Below are positions 16,376 through 25,700 of a stretch of 64,000 bases of DNA, piece by piece. The translations under genes were made by a program, and so were the position numbers. This stretch comes from Bacteroidota bacterium. GTDB taxonomy: Bacteria > Bacteroidota > Bacteroidia > Chitinophagales > BACL12. The notes under the pieces were generated by a model, which saw nothing but the letters and a program-made list of their open reading frames with translations, had not been told where the DNA came from and did no database searches. Positions within the stretch are counted from its first letter, which is position 1, and each line of letters starts with the position of its first letter. The stretch spans positions 557,501 to 621,500 of the forward strand of contig JADKAC010000002.1 in the NCBI GenBank assembly GCA_016715425.1, written 5' to 3'.

Positions 16376-17890
16376 GTGAACCTACTCCATAACATAGCAA
16401 GTTGGTTTTTTACTCGGGAAGTTTCCCGCATCCAATCCGTTGCGGATAACCCTTTAGATGCGCAGGAGCGTATGTTCAATTATCTGGTGCAAACAGCAAA
16501 AGATACCAATTGGGGGCAAAGATTTGATTACACCTCCATCAAAACATTTTCAGATTATCAAAATCGTTTTCCCGTTCAGGATTATGATTTCTTTAAAACA
16601 GAAATCGAACGCATTATGAAAGGAGAAGACAATGTGTTGTGGCCTGGCACCACTTCCTGGTTTGCAAAATCATCAGGCACCACCAGCGATAAAAGTAAAT
16701 TCATTCCGGTTACAAAAGTGTCTCTCGACGATTGCCATTTCAAAGGGAGTCGTGACCTGTTGGCAATGTATTTAACCAATCAACCTGAATCCAATCTATT
16801 TGCCGGCAAAGGTTTGGTAATGGGTGGTAGCCATCAGGTAAATCAACTCAATGAATATTCCCGTTTTGGAGATGTAAGTGCGGTGATGATGCAGAACTTG
16901 CCCATTTTCGCACATCTTGTAAAAACACCAAACCTATCTATTGCACTTATGAGTGAATGGGAGGAGAAAATAGAAAAGATGGCGCAGCATACCGTTAAGC
17001 AAAATGTAACTCATATTGCCGGCGTCCCCACCTGGACCATTGTATTAATCCGCCGCCTATTTGAAATAACCGGAAAAAATAATTTGCGAGATGTTTGGCC
17101 AAACCTCGAATTATATATTCATGGTGGCGTAAGTTTCAAACCCTATCGTGAACAGTTCAATCAATTAATTCGTGGTGATGATATGAATTATATCGAAACC
17201 TATAATGCCTCCGAAGGATTTTTTGCTTTTCAGGATAGATTAAAAGCAGATGATATGCTATTGATTTTGGACAATGGCATTTTCTATGAATTTATTCCGG
17301 TGGAAGAATTTGATAAAGAATTTCCCCGAACCATTTCTTTAGCTGAAGTAGAAGTGGGCAAAAATTATGGGTTGGTAATTTCTACCAATGCCGGCTTGTG
17401 GAGATATAAAGTAGGTGATACCATTCGTTTCACTTCCACACATCCTTTCCGTGTGCAGGTAAGTGGCCGCATCAAACATTTTATTAATGCTTTTGGCGAA
17501 GAAGTAATTGTAGATAATTCGGATGAAGCCGTTCGCAAAGCATGTCTTGCCACCGGTGCAATCATAAAAGATTATACCGCAGCTCCCATTTATTTTTCTG
17601 GTGAAGGAAAAGGCGGTCATGAATGGATTATTGAATTTGATAAACAACCCAACGATATAAAAATATTTACAGAAGTTTTAGACAATACTTTGCAATCCAT
17701 TAATTCCGATTACGAAGCAAAGCGATATAAAAATATAGCTCTCGAACTGCCTGTAATTCATATTGCACCACAAGGCACTTTTTACAATTGGTTAAAATCC
17801 AGAGGCAAACTTGGAGGCCAGCATAAAGTACCCCGACTGAGTAATGAGCGGAATTATATTGAAGAAATTCTTGCTATGCTCCCTAAATGA
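16376..17890 (+). CDS. GH3-family acyl-adenylating protein (auxin-responsive GH3-like)
   Basis: 504 residues, starting at GTG 16376 (MNLLHNIASWFFTREV), which aligns with the usual N-terminal helix of bacterial GH3 proteins; the next ATG would delete conserved sequence. Family hallmarks: the ATP-binding SSGTTSDKSKFIPVT loop near 100, the GGVSFKPYREQF segment, the ETYNASEGFFAFQD motif, and GLWRYKVGDTIRFT. The plant enzymes adenylate carboxylates and conjugate them to amino acids; the substrate of bacterial members is generally unknown. The gene is isolated by the 21-bp repeat region upstream and korA downstream. Assignment to the family is firm; the reaction is inference. Confidence 0.88.
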   Translation: MNLLHNIASWFFTREVSRIQSVADNPLDAQERMFNYLVQTAKDTNWGQRFDYTSIKTFSDYQNRFPVQDYDFFKTEIERIMKGEDNVLWPGTTSWFAKSSGTTSDKSKFIPVTKVSLDDCHFKGSRDLLAMYLTNQPESNLFAGKGLVMGGSHQVNQLNEYSRFGDVSAVMMQNLPIFAHLVKTPNLSIALMSEWEEKIEKMAQHTVKQNVTHIAGVPTWTIVLIRRLFEITGKNNLRDVWPNLELYIHGGVSFKPYREQFNQLIRGDDMNYIETYNASEGFFAFQDRLKADDMLLILDNGIFYEFIPVEEFDKEFPRTISLAEVEVGKNYGLVISTNAGLWRYKVGDTIRFTSTHPFRVQVSGRIKHFINAFGEEVIVDNSDEAVRKACLATGAIIKDYTAAPIYFSGEGKGGHEWIIEFDKQPNDIKIFTEVLDNTLQSINSDYEAKRYKNIALELPVIHIAPQGTFYNWLKSRGKLGGQHKVPRLSNERNYIEEILAMLPK

Positions 17891-18007
17891 ATTATTTCTG
17901 ATTCACAAAGTTTATACAATGTAGAAAATGATAACATCTATCATTAAACATGCAATGATTTTCAACTAATTTGCGCCTTATTATTTTAACCGAAATTTCT
18001 ATAGGCT

Positions 18008-19855
18008 ATGCCTGACAATATTAAAGAACTGGAACATGTGGTAATTAAGTTTGCCGGCGACAGTGGTGACGGTATGCAACTCACCGGCGGACAGTTTACA
18101 AACAACACAGCACTGCTAGGTTCCGACCTGCAAACATTCCCTGACTTTCCTGCCGAGATTCGTGCCCCCGCAGGTACACTTCCCGGCGTTTCGGGATTTC
18201 AATTGCACTTCGGAAGTCGGAAAATATTTACTCCTGGTGATAATTGTGATGTATTAGTTGCTATGAATGCAGCTGCATTAAAAGTGAATTTAAAAGCATT
18301 GCAACCTGGTGCTACTATTATTGTGAATACCGATGGATTCGACAGTAAAAATCTGCGACTTGCAGAATATGCTGAAAACCCACTGGAAAATGATTCATTA
18401 GATAATTACCCGCTAATAAAAATTGATGTTACAAAACTTACAAGAGAAGCATTAAAAGATATTCCGCTCGGGGTAAAAGAAAAAGACCGTTGCAAAAATA
18501 TGTTTGTACTCGGCTTTTTATATTACATGTACAGCCGCAGTCTGGATAGCACTATCCGTTTTCTCGAACTTAAATTCAAAGGGAAACTTGATATATTGGA
18601 AGCAAATAAAATTGCATTAAATGCGGGATTTAGTTATGCCGATACCACAGAAGTGTTTACCTCCAGATATCGTGTTGCAGCAGCACCAATGGATAAAGGT
18701 GTCTATCGCAGCATTATGGGTAACGAAGCAGTTTCAATGGGTTTGATAGCCGCTTCAAAAAAATCCGGATTACCATTATTTCTTGGCTCTTACCCTATAA
18801 CACCTGCATCAGATATTCTGCATTATCTTGCCCGATATAAAAATTTTGGTGTGCGCACTTTTCAAGCAGAAGATGAAATTGCAGCAATCAGCGCATCCAT
18901 CGGAGCAGCATTTGGCGGGCAATTGGCAATTACCACTACTTCCGGTCCGGGTATGGCATTAAAGGGAGAAGCAATGGGCCTGGCAGTTATGCTAGAAATG
19001 CCTTTGGTTATTATTAATATCCAACGGGCAGGACCTAGTACAGGCTTACCTACAAAAACAGAACAAGCAGATTTATTACAAGCACTTTACGGCAGAAACG
19101 GTGAATGTCCTATGCCTGTGCTTGCTGCAAAAACTCCGAGTGATGCTTTTTTCACAGCCTTTGAAGCATGTCGTATTGCAATGCAACACATGACTCCGGT
19201 GATTTTATTAAGTGATGGATATATAGCCAATGGTGCTGAACCATGGAAATTTCCTAAAGCTGCAGATCTACCGGAGATCCCTGTTTCATTTGCTCCCCCT
19301 AAAATGAATGGTGAAGTCTTTCATCCGTATGAGCGCAACGAAAAACTTGCAAGGCCTTGGGCAATTCCCGGCACAAAAGGTTTAGAGCATCGTATCGGTG
19401 GGTTAGAAAAAGCAAATATCACAGGTAATATTTCTTATGACCCGGACAATCATGAATTCATGGTAAAACTTCGGGAAGAAAAGGTGGAGCGCATCGCTCA
19501 ATTCTTACCCGATCAGGAAATAGATCTTGGAGATGATAAAGGAAAGTTACTTGTCTTAGGTTGGGGATCTACTTACGGCGCCATTCAAAGTGCCGTAACT
19601 GATTTATTGAATGATGGATATGCAGTAAGTCATGTACATCTGCGTCATCTTAAACCTTTCCCCAAAAACTTGGGTGAGATATTATTCAATTTTGATAAAG
19701 TGCTTATTCCTGAAATTAATAATGGTCAATTGGTAAAAGTGATAAGGGATAAATTTATGATTCCAGCAATCGCTTATAATAAAATAAAAGGCGTACCAAT
19801 TACCAGTGCGGAATTAAAAGAAATTATTGTAAAAGAACTAGCTGAACAAGCATAA
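18008..19855 (+). CDS. korA: 2-oxoacid:ferredoxin oxidoreductase alpha subunit (fused gamma-alpha), KorA type
   Basis: 615 residues. The N-terminal gamma domain (KFAGDSGDGMQLTGGQFTNN to ~190) is fused to the pyrimidine-binding alpha domain (GSYPITPASDILHYLA, FQAEDEIAAI, TTTSGPGMALKGEAMGLA, QRAGPSTGLPTKTEQADL) and the C-terminal transketolase-C-like domain. This arrangement without an integral ferredoxin domain is typical of the two-subunit KorAB enzymes of Bacteroidota. The complex oxidatively decarboxylates 2-oxoglutarate (or related 2-oxoacids) to acyl-CoA and reduces ferredoxin in the cytoplasm. The start ATG at 18008 fits. korB follows after 12 bp in an operon. The exact 2-oxoacid cannot be decided from sequence alone. 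Confidence 0.92.
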   Translation: MPDNIKELEHVVIKFAGDSGDGMQLTGGQFTNNTALLGSDLQTFPDFPAEIRAPAGTLPGVSGFQLHFGSRKIFTPGDNCDVLVAMNAAALKVNLKALQPGATIIVNTDGFDSKNLRLAEYAENPLENDSLDNYPLIKIDVTKLTREALKDIPLGVKEKDRCKNMFVLGFLYYMYSRSLDSTIRFLELKFKGKLDILEANKIALNAGFSYADTTEVFTSRYRVAAAPMDKGVYRSIMGNEAVSMGLIAASKKSGLPLFLGSYPITPASDILHYLARYKNFGVRTFQAEDEIAAISASIGAAFGGQLAITTTSGPGMALKGEAMGLAVMLEMPLVIINIQRAGPSTGLPTKTEQADLLQALYGRNGECPMPVLAAKTPSDAFFTAFEACRIAMQHMTPVILLSDGYIANGAEPWKFPKAADLPEIPVSFAPPKMNGEVFHPYERNEKLARPWAIPGTKGLEHRIGGLEKANITGNISYDPDNHEFMVKLREEKVERIAQFLPDQEIDLGDDKGKLLVLGWGSTYGAIQSAVTDLLNDGYAVSHVHLRHLKPFPKNLGEILFNFDKVLIPEINNGQLVKVIRDKFMIPAIAYNKIKGVPITSAELKEIIVKELAEQA

Positions 19856-19867
19856 AAACAAAAAGAT

Positions 19868-20890
19868 ATGAGCGATGTGTCTCAATTAACAGCAAAAGAT
19901 TTTGCCACAGATCAAGAGGTACGTTGGTGCCCCGGTTGTGGTGATTATTCCATCCTGAAACAAGTGCATACAATTCTACCCAAACTAGGTTTACCACGTG
20001 AAAATATTGTGGTTATTTCCGGAATAGGATGTTCTTCCCGATTTCCATACTATACCAATACCTTTGGAATGCATAGTATTCATGGCCGGGCAACTGCAAT
20101 TGCTAGCGGATTAAAAGCCACCCGTCCTGATCTGAGTGTTTGGATTATTACCGGCGATGGAGATGGCTTATCAATCGGAGGCAATCATATGATTCATCTA
20201 TTGAGAAGAAACTTTAATGTAAATATTCTACTCTTCAATAATGAAATTTATGGATTAACAAAAGGGCAATATTCTCCTACTTCACCGCTTGGCAAAGTAG
20301 CAAAGAGTACCCCAATGGGTTCTATTGATCATCCGTTCAACCCCGCTGCTTTAGCATTGGGTGCAGATGCAACATTTGTTGCACGCAGTATGGATCGAGA
20401 TCCGGCACATTTGCAGGAAACATTGCTTCGGTCTTATCACCATATGGGCGCATCATTCTTAGAAATTTATCAGAACTGTAATATTTTTAATGATGGCGCT
20501 TTTGAAGTTTTTACAGAAAAAAGTAGCAAGAAGCTGAATGATATATTTGTACACGACGGTCAGCCATTGGTATTTGGTGAAAATGATGACATGGGATTGA
20601 AGCTAGACGGATTTACGCCAGTGATAATAAAATTCAGTGATGGTTATTCCAAGGACGATTGTTGGGTACATGATGAAAAAGATATTTACAAAGCACAAAT
20701 ACTTACTCGTATTCACGACAATCCAACTATTGAAGGTCATCTTCCCCGTCCTTTTGGTGTATTCTATGCCACAGAGCGTGCAACTTATGAATATATGCTA
20801 AATCATCAATTACATCTCTCTATCGAAAAACATGGACAAGGCGATTTAGATGCTTTGCTAATGGGGAATGAAACCTGGGAGATAAAATAA
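19868..20890 (+). CDS. korB: 2-oxoacid:ferredoxin oxidoreductase beta subunit, KorB type
   Basis: 340 residues. TPP-binding subunit with the [4Fe-4S]-ligating CPGCGD motif (Cys21, Cys24), a third Cys in SGIGCSSRFP (Cys55) and a fourth in IYQNCNIFND, so the cluster site looks complete. The TPP/Mg motif GDGDGLSIGGNH is at 96-107, followed by NNEIYGLTKGQYSPTS, the usual signature. Partner of korA immediately upstream. No promoter or terminator is seen between them. Confidence 0.93.
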   Translation: MSDVSQLTAKDFATDQEVRWCPGCGDYSILKQVHTILPKLGLPRENIVVISGIGCSSRFPYYTNTFGMHSIHGRATAIASGLKATRPDLSVWIITGDGDGLSIGGNHMIHLLRRNFNVNILLFNNEIYGLTKGQYSPTSPLGKVAKSTPMGSIDHPFNPAALALGADATFVARSMDRDPAHLQETLLRSYHHMGASFLEIYQNCNIFNDGAFEVFTEKSSKKLNDIFVHDGQPLVFGENDDMGLKLDGFTPVIIKFSDGYSKDDCWVHDEKDIYKAQILTRIHDNPTIEGHLPRPFGVFYATERATYEYMLNHQLHLSIEKHGQGDLDALLMGNETWEIK

Positions 20891-21310
20891 TTCATAGTAA
20901 GTGTGAATACTCTAAATTTTAAATGAATTTTCAAAACCTTTAATCAAAGAAGGAAATGCATTTTGCAATTATTATTGGAATACAGTGTGCGGATTTTTAA
21001 ATTCTGATAACATTACTATTCAATCTTAAATAATCATTCTCAATTCCATTCATTACATTTCTTTTTTCTTGAAATTGAATTAAAAAATTCCTTATTCCAA
21101 TTTATTAAAGAATCTATTTGTTGAAGATATTTATTGGTAATTAGAGTCCAACTTAAAATTCCATTTGGCGAAAAAGCCTATCCTCTATGAATTTGTGCGT
21201 GTTTGTATCATTTGTTTGGACATTACAGTTTTGCAATAAATCCAATATCATTACATCCTCTTTATCAATTGAAATGTAATTAAAATTCTTGTTTCAAGAT
21301 TTTACTGTTG
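20891..21310. other. Gene-free spacer between korB and the adhesin locus
   Basis: AT-rich sequence with no ORF of convincing composition and no recognisable RNA. It ends at the strong bidirectional terminator at 21311-21347. I see nothing else in it. Confidence 0.6.
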
Positions 21311-21347
21311 AAAAAAAAAACCGCTGTCCAAGGACAGCGGTTTTTTT
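21311..21347 (-). terminator. Strong bidirectional terminator
   Basis: Perfect 9-bp stem CCGCTGTCC / GGACAGCGG with a 2-nt gap, flanked by ten A on the left and seven T on the right. It therefore works for the minus-strand adhesin gene and for any plus-strand read-through from korB. Confidence 0.92.
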
Positions 21348-21373
21348 AAGGACAATGTTTGTTTTCAGAAGCG

Positions 21374-22747
21374 TCAGTTCACAATTAACTTTTCGGTTAA
21401 CCTTTCGGCACCTGAAGTAATAGTTATGAAATAGATTCCTTTTGCAAGGTCTCCAAGATCCAATGTAGTGAACATGATGTCATCACCATCATTGAACGAT
21501 TCAGCGTATACTAACTGTCCCTCAACTGATATTATCTGAAGAGATACCCCTGACTTAGCATCTTTCAGTGCAAACTTCACGTTTGTAAGTTCAGATGTTG
21601 GGTTAGGGAATACTTCAATCCAAGAATTACGAATTTCAGTTCCAGTTATATCAGCTTCACGACCGCAACCGCAAGAAATAATTTTGTATTTAGATCTGCG
21701 AGAGCAACCGTCTTCTGTCCAAGCTCTATAATTATATGCTCCTTCTTCAGTTGCATAATATACATCGCTTGTTGCACCAGGGATAGCTACGTTATTCAAA
21801 TACCATTGGTATGTATAACCTGCCATCGGCTTAGCATGTAATTCCACTGTTCCAAGACAGCAAAGATCTAAGCCATAAGGTGCTGTGATTTTAACTACAG
21901 GATTAGGTAGTAAGGAAATTGTTCCTACACCTGACCATGAGCTACATCCAGCAGCATTCGTAACTTTAACTTGATAATCACCTGCCATGTAAGCAGTATA
22001 ACACATACCAGTTGAACCTGGAATTATCATACCATTCTTATACCATTGGTAGGTTAATCCATCACCTGCGTTAGCACAATATACTACAGGGTTTTTATAA
22101 CAAACCTCTGTAATTCCTTCCGGAGTAATTGATGCTTCAGGAGCTGGAATAATTGTTAATACAATTGCATTTGATGTACCTGTACAACCGTATTCATTAG
22201 TAACTGTAACAGAATAATTTCCAGCTTCAGTTACATCTATACTTTGAGTTGTTTCTCCATTGCTCCATAAATAAGAAGTAGCCGGAGTTGAAGTTAGTGT
22301 TGCCACTGTTCCTTCACATACAGTAGTATAGCAATTGATAACAATAACAGGATCAGGATTTGGGTTTACAATAACTTCAACTTCACAAGATGATGTACAT
22401 CCGTATTCGTTGGTTACTGTTACTGAATAAACTCCACCTGACATTACTTCTATTGATGCTGTTGTTTCACCGGTGCTCCACTCATAGCTTACCCCACCTG
22501 ATGCTGTTAGGGTAGTTGATTCGCCTTCGCAGAATTCAAGTACTCCCTCTATTGAACATACTGGGTTTGGATAAACTGTAATTATTATTGGTTCACATTC
22601 TGATTCACAACCATATTCACTTGTAACTCTAACATGATAGGTTCCTGCAAGTGTTGCAAGATAAGTGTCTCCGTAGCCTACTACACCCAAGGCCGATCCC
22701 CAATTCACTTGTAACTCTAACATGATAGGTTCCTGCAAGTGTTGCAA
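21374..22747 (-). CDS. C-terminal fragment of the Ig-repeat T9SS adhesin (frame-broken from the ORF upstream)
   Basis: 457 codons. The apparent start at 22747 is not real: the first ~20 codons read through an 88-bp disturbed duplication, after which the normal repeat (VVGYGDTYLATLAGTYHVRV) resumes. It contains the last four Ig/PKD-like modules (FCEGESTTLTASGGVSYEWS, TVCEGTVATL, EVCYKNPVVY, DLCCLGTVEL) and a complete por secretion domain (VFPNPTSELTNV, QIISVEGQLVYAE, LAKGIYFITI). Without this part the upstream ORF would lack its T9SS signal. With the 88 bp removed the two ORFs join in frame. It is best treated as one gene with 22629-26729. Confidence 0.8.
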   Translation of the reverse strand: MQHLQEPIMLELQVNWGSALGVVGYGDTYLATLAGTYHVRVTSEYGCESECEPIIITVYPNPVCSIEGVLEFCEGESTTLTASGGVSYEWSTGETTASIEVMSGGVYSVTVTNEYGCTSSCEVEVIVNPNPDPVIVINCYTTVCEGTVATLTSTPATSYLWSNGETTQSIDVTEAGNYSVTVTNEYGCTGTSNAIVLTIIPAPEASITPEGITEVCYKNPVVYCANAGDGLTYQWYKNGMIIPGSTGMCYTAYMAGDYQVKVTNAAGCSSWSGVGTISLLPNPVVKITAPYGLDLCCLGTVELHAKPMAGYTYQWYLNNVAIPGATSDVYYATEEGAYNYRAWTEDGCSRRSKYKIISCGCGREADITGTEIRNSWIEVFPNPTSELTNVKFALKDAKSGVSLQIISVEGQLVYAESFNDGDDIMFTTLDLGDLAKGIYFITITSGAERLTEKLIVN

Positions 22748-25700
22748 GATAAGTGTCTCCGTAGCCTACTACTACCCAGCCACTTCCATCATTATATCTC
22801 CATTCGTAAGTATAACCTGGTCCTGTTGGTGAGGCTTGTAATAATACTGAGCCGCCTTCACAGAATTCGGTTGGACCGTCTGGAGTTACATGTACCATTG
22901 GTACTTCATGTTCTATTACTTCTACTTCACAAGTTGATGAACAACCATACTCATTAGTGATAGTTACTGAGTAAACACCACCTGCACATGCTTCAATGGA
23001 TTGAGTTGTTTCACCTGTACTCCACAAGTAGCTATAACCTGCTGGTGCTGATAATGTAGTGCATTCGCCTGTACATATTTCTAACTCACCTTCTATTGAA
23101 CATACTGGATTATCATGTATTATGATTTCAATTGGTTCACATTCTGATTCACAACCATATTCACTTGTAACTCTAACATGATAGGTTCCTGCAAGTGTTG
23201 CAAGATAAGTGTCTCCGTAGCCTACTACTACCCAGCCACTTCCATCATTATATCTCCATTCGTAAGTATAACCTGGTCCTGTTGGTGAGGCTTGTAATAA
23301 TACTGAGCCGCCTTCACAGAATTCGGTTGGACCGTCTGGAGTTACATGTACCATTGGTACTTCATGTTCTATTACTTCTACTTCACAAGTTGATGAACAA
23401 CCATACTCATTAGTGATAGTTACTGAGTAAACACCACCTGCACATGCTTCAATGGATTGAGTTGTTTCACCTGTACTCCACAAGTAGCTATAACCTGCTG
23501 GTGCTGATAATGTAGTGCATTCGCCTGTACATATTTCTAACTCACCTTCTATTGAACATACTGGATTATCATGTATTATGATTTCAATTGGTTCACATTC
23601 TGATTCACAACCATATTCACTTGTAACTCTAACATGATAGGTTCCTGCAAGTGTTGCAAGATAAGTGTCTCCGTAGCCTACTACTACCCAGCCACTTCCA
23701 TCATTATATCTCCATTCGTAAGTATAACCTGGTCCTGTTGGTGAGGCTTGTAATAATACTGAGCCGCCTTCACAGAATTCGGTTGGACCGTCTGGAGTTA
23801 CATGTACCATTGGTACTTCATGTTCTATTACTTCTACTTCACAAGTTGATGAACAACCATACTCATTAGTGATAGTTACTGAGTAAACACCACCTGCACA
23901 TGCTTCAATGGATTGAGTTGTTTCACCTGTACTCCACAAGTAGCTATAACCTGCTGGTGCTGATAATGTAGTGCATTCGCCTGTACATATTTCTAACTCA
24001 CCTTCTATTGAACATACTGGATTATCATGTATTATGATTTCAATTGGTTCACATTCTGATTCACAACCATATTCACTTGTAACTCTAACATGATAGGTTC
24101 CTGCAAGTGTTGCAAGATAAGTGTCTCCGTAGCCTACTACTACCCAGCCACTTCCATCATTATATCTCCATTCGTAAGTATAACCTGGTCCTGTTGGTGA
24201 GGCTTGTAATAATACTGAGCCGCCTTCACAGAATTCGGTTGGACCGTCTGGAGTTACATGTACCATTGGTACTTCATGTTCTATTACTTCTACTTCACAA
24301 GTTGATGAACAACCATACTCATTAGTGATAGTTACTGAGTAAACACCACCTGTACATACTTCAATCGATGAAGTAGTTGCACCTGTGTTCCATAAGTAAC
24401 TGTATCCTTCTGGTGCTGATAATGTAGTGCATTCGCCTGTACATATTTCTAAGTCACCTTCTATTGAACATTCTGGATTTGGATTAATAACAACCAATGC
24501 TGTACAAGTTGAATAACAACCATACTCATTAGTTACAGTTAATACAATTACACCACCTTCACAAACTTCAATTGATTGAGTCGTTTCGCCGGTGCTCCAA
24601 TAATATGTATAGCCTGCTGGTGCGGTTAAAGTAGTACATCCACCTTCACATAATTCAATTATTCCTTCAATTGTACAAACTGGAATTTCACTTTCAATTA
24701 TTTCAATTGAAGCAAAATCTGAAGCACAACCAGAAGCACTCATTACAACTACGCTATACATACCACCTTCACAAACTGAAATAGATTCTGTTGTTTCGCC
24801 AGTACTCCATTCATAAGTAAATGGACCATCGCCTTCTGCAGAAACAGTTAATGTGGCACATTCGCCTTCACAAATAACATTGTCTCCATCAATAGATACT
24901 TCCACATTTTCAGGAAGCGGATGGAAAATTGTAACGTCTTCATCTGAATTAGCGCTACAGCCATATTCATTAGTAACGGTTACATTATAGGTATTGCCTT
25001 CTGTTACTTCAATACACTGTGTTGTTTCGCCAGTGCTCCACATGTAATCCAGACCGTCTGGCTGGGCACATAATGTAACTGTTTGTCCTTCACAATAAGG
25101 GGTTGAAGAACTTGTTGTAACATCAGGGTCTGGTGTATCATACATAATAACTTCAACTTCACAAGATGATGTACATCCGTATTCGTTGGTTACTGTAACT
25201 GAATAAACTCCACCAGCACAAACTTCTATTGATGCTGTAGTTTCTCCTGTGCTCCACTCATAGCTTACTCCACCTGATGCAGTCAGTGTTGTACATGCGC
25301 CTTCGCAGAACTCAAGTACACCTTCTATTGAACATACTGGGTTCTCATATACTATGATTTCAGTTGGTTCACATTCTGATTCACAACCATATTCACTCGT
25401 TACTCTAACATGATACATTCCTGGTAATGATGCAAGATAAGTGTCTCCGTAGCCTACTACTACCCAGCCACTTCCATCATTATATCTCCATTCGTAAGTA
25501 TAACCTGGTCCTGTTGGTGAGGCTTGTAATAATACTGAGCCGCCTTCACAGAATTCTGTTGGACCGTCTGGAGTTACATGTACCATTGGTACTTCATGTT
25601 CTATTACTTCTACTTCGCAAGTAGATGAACAACCATATTCATTAGTGATAGTTACTGAGTAAACACCACCTGTACATACTTCAATCGATGAAGTAGTTGC

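Noticed and set aside
22739..24325. Four identical 72-codon plus-strand ORFs at 456-bp spacing
   Set aside because: They are antisense shadows of the adhesin repeats; composition is low-complexity Leu/His and there is no start context.
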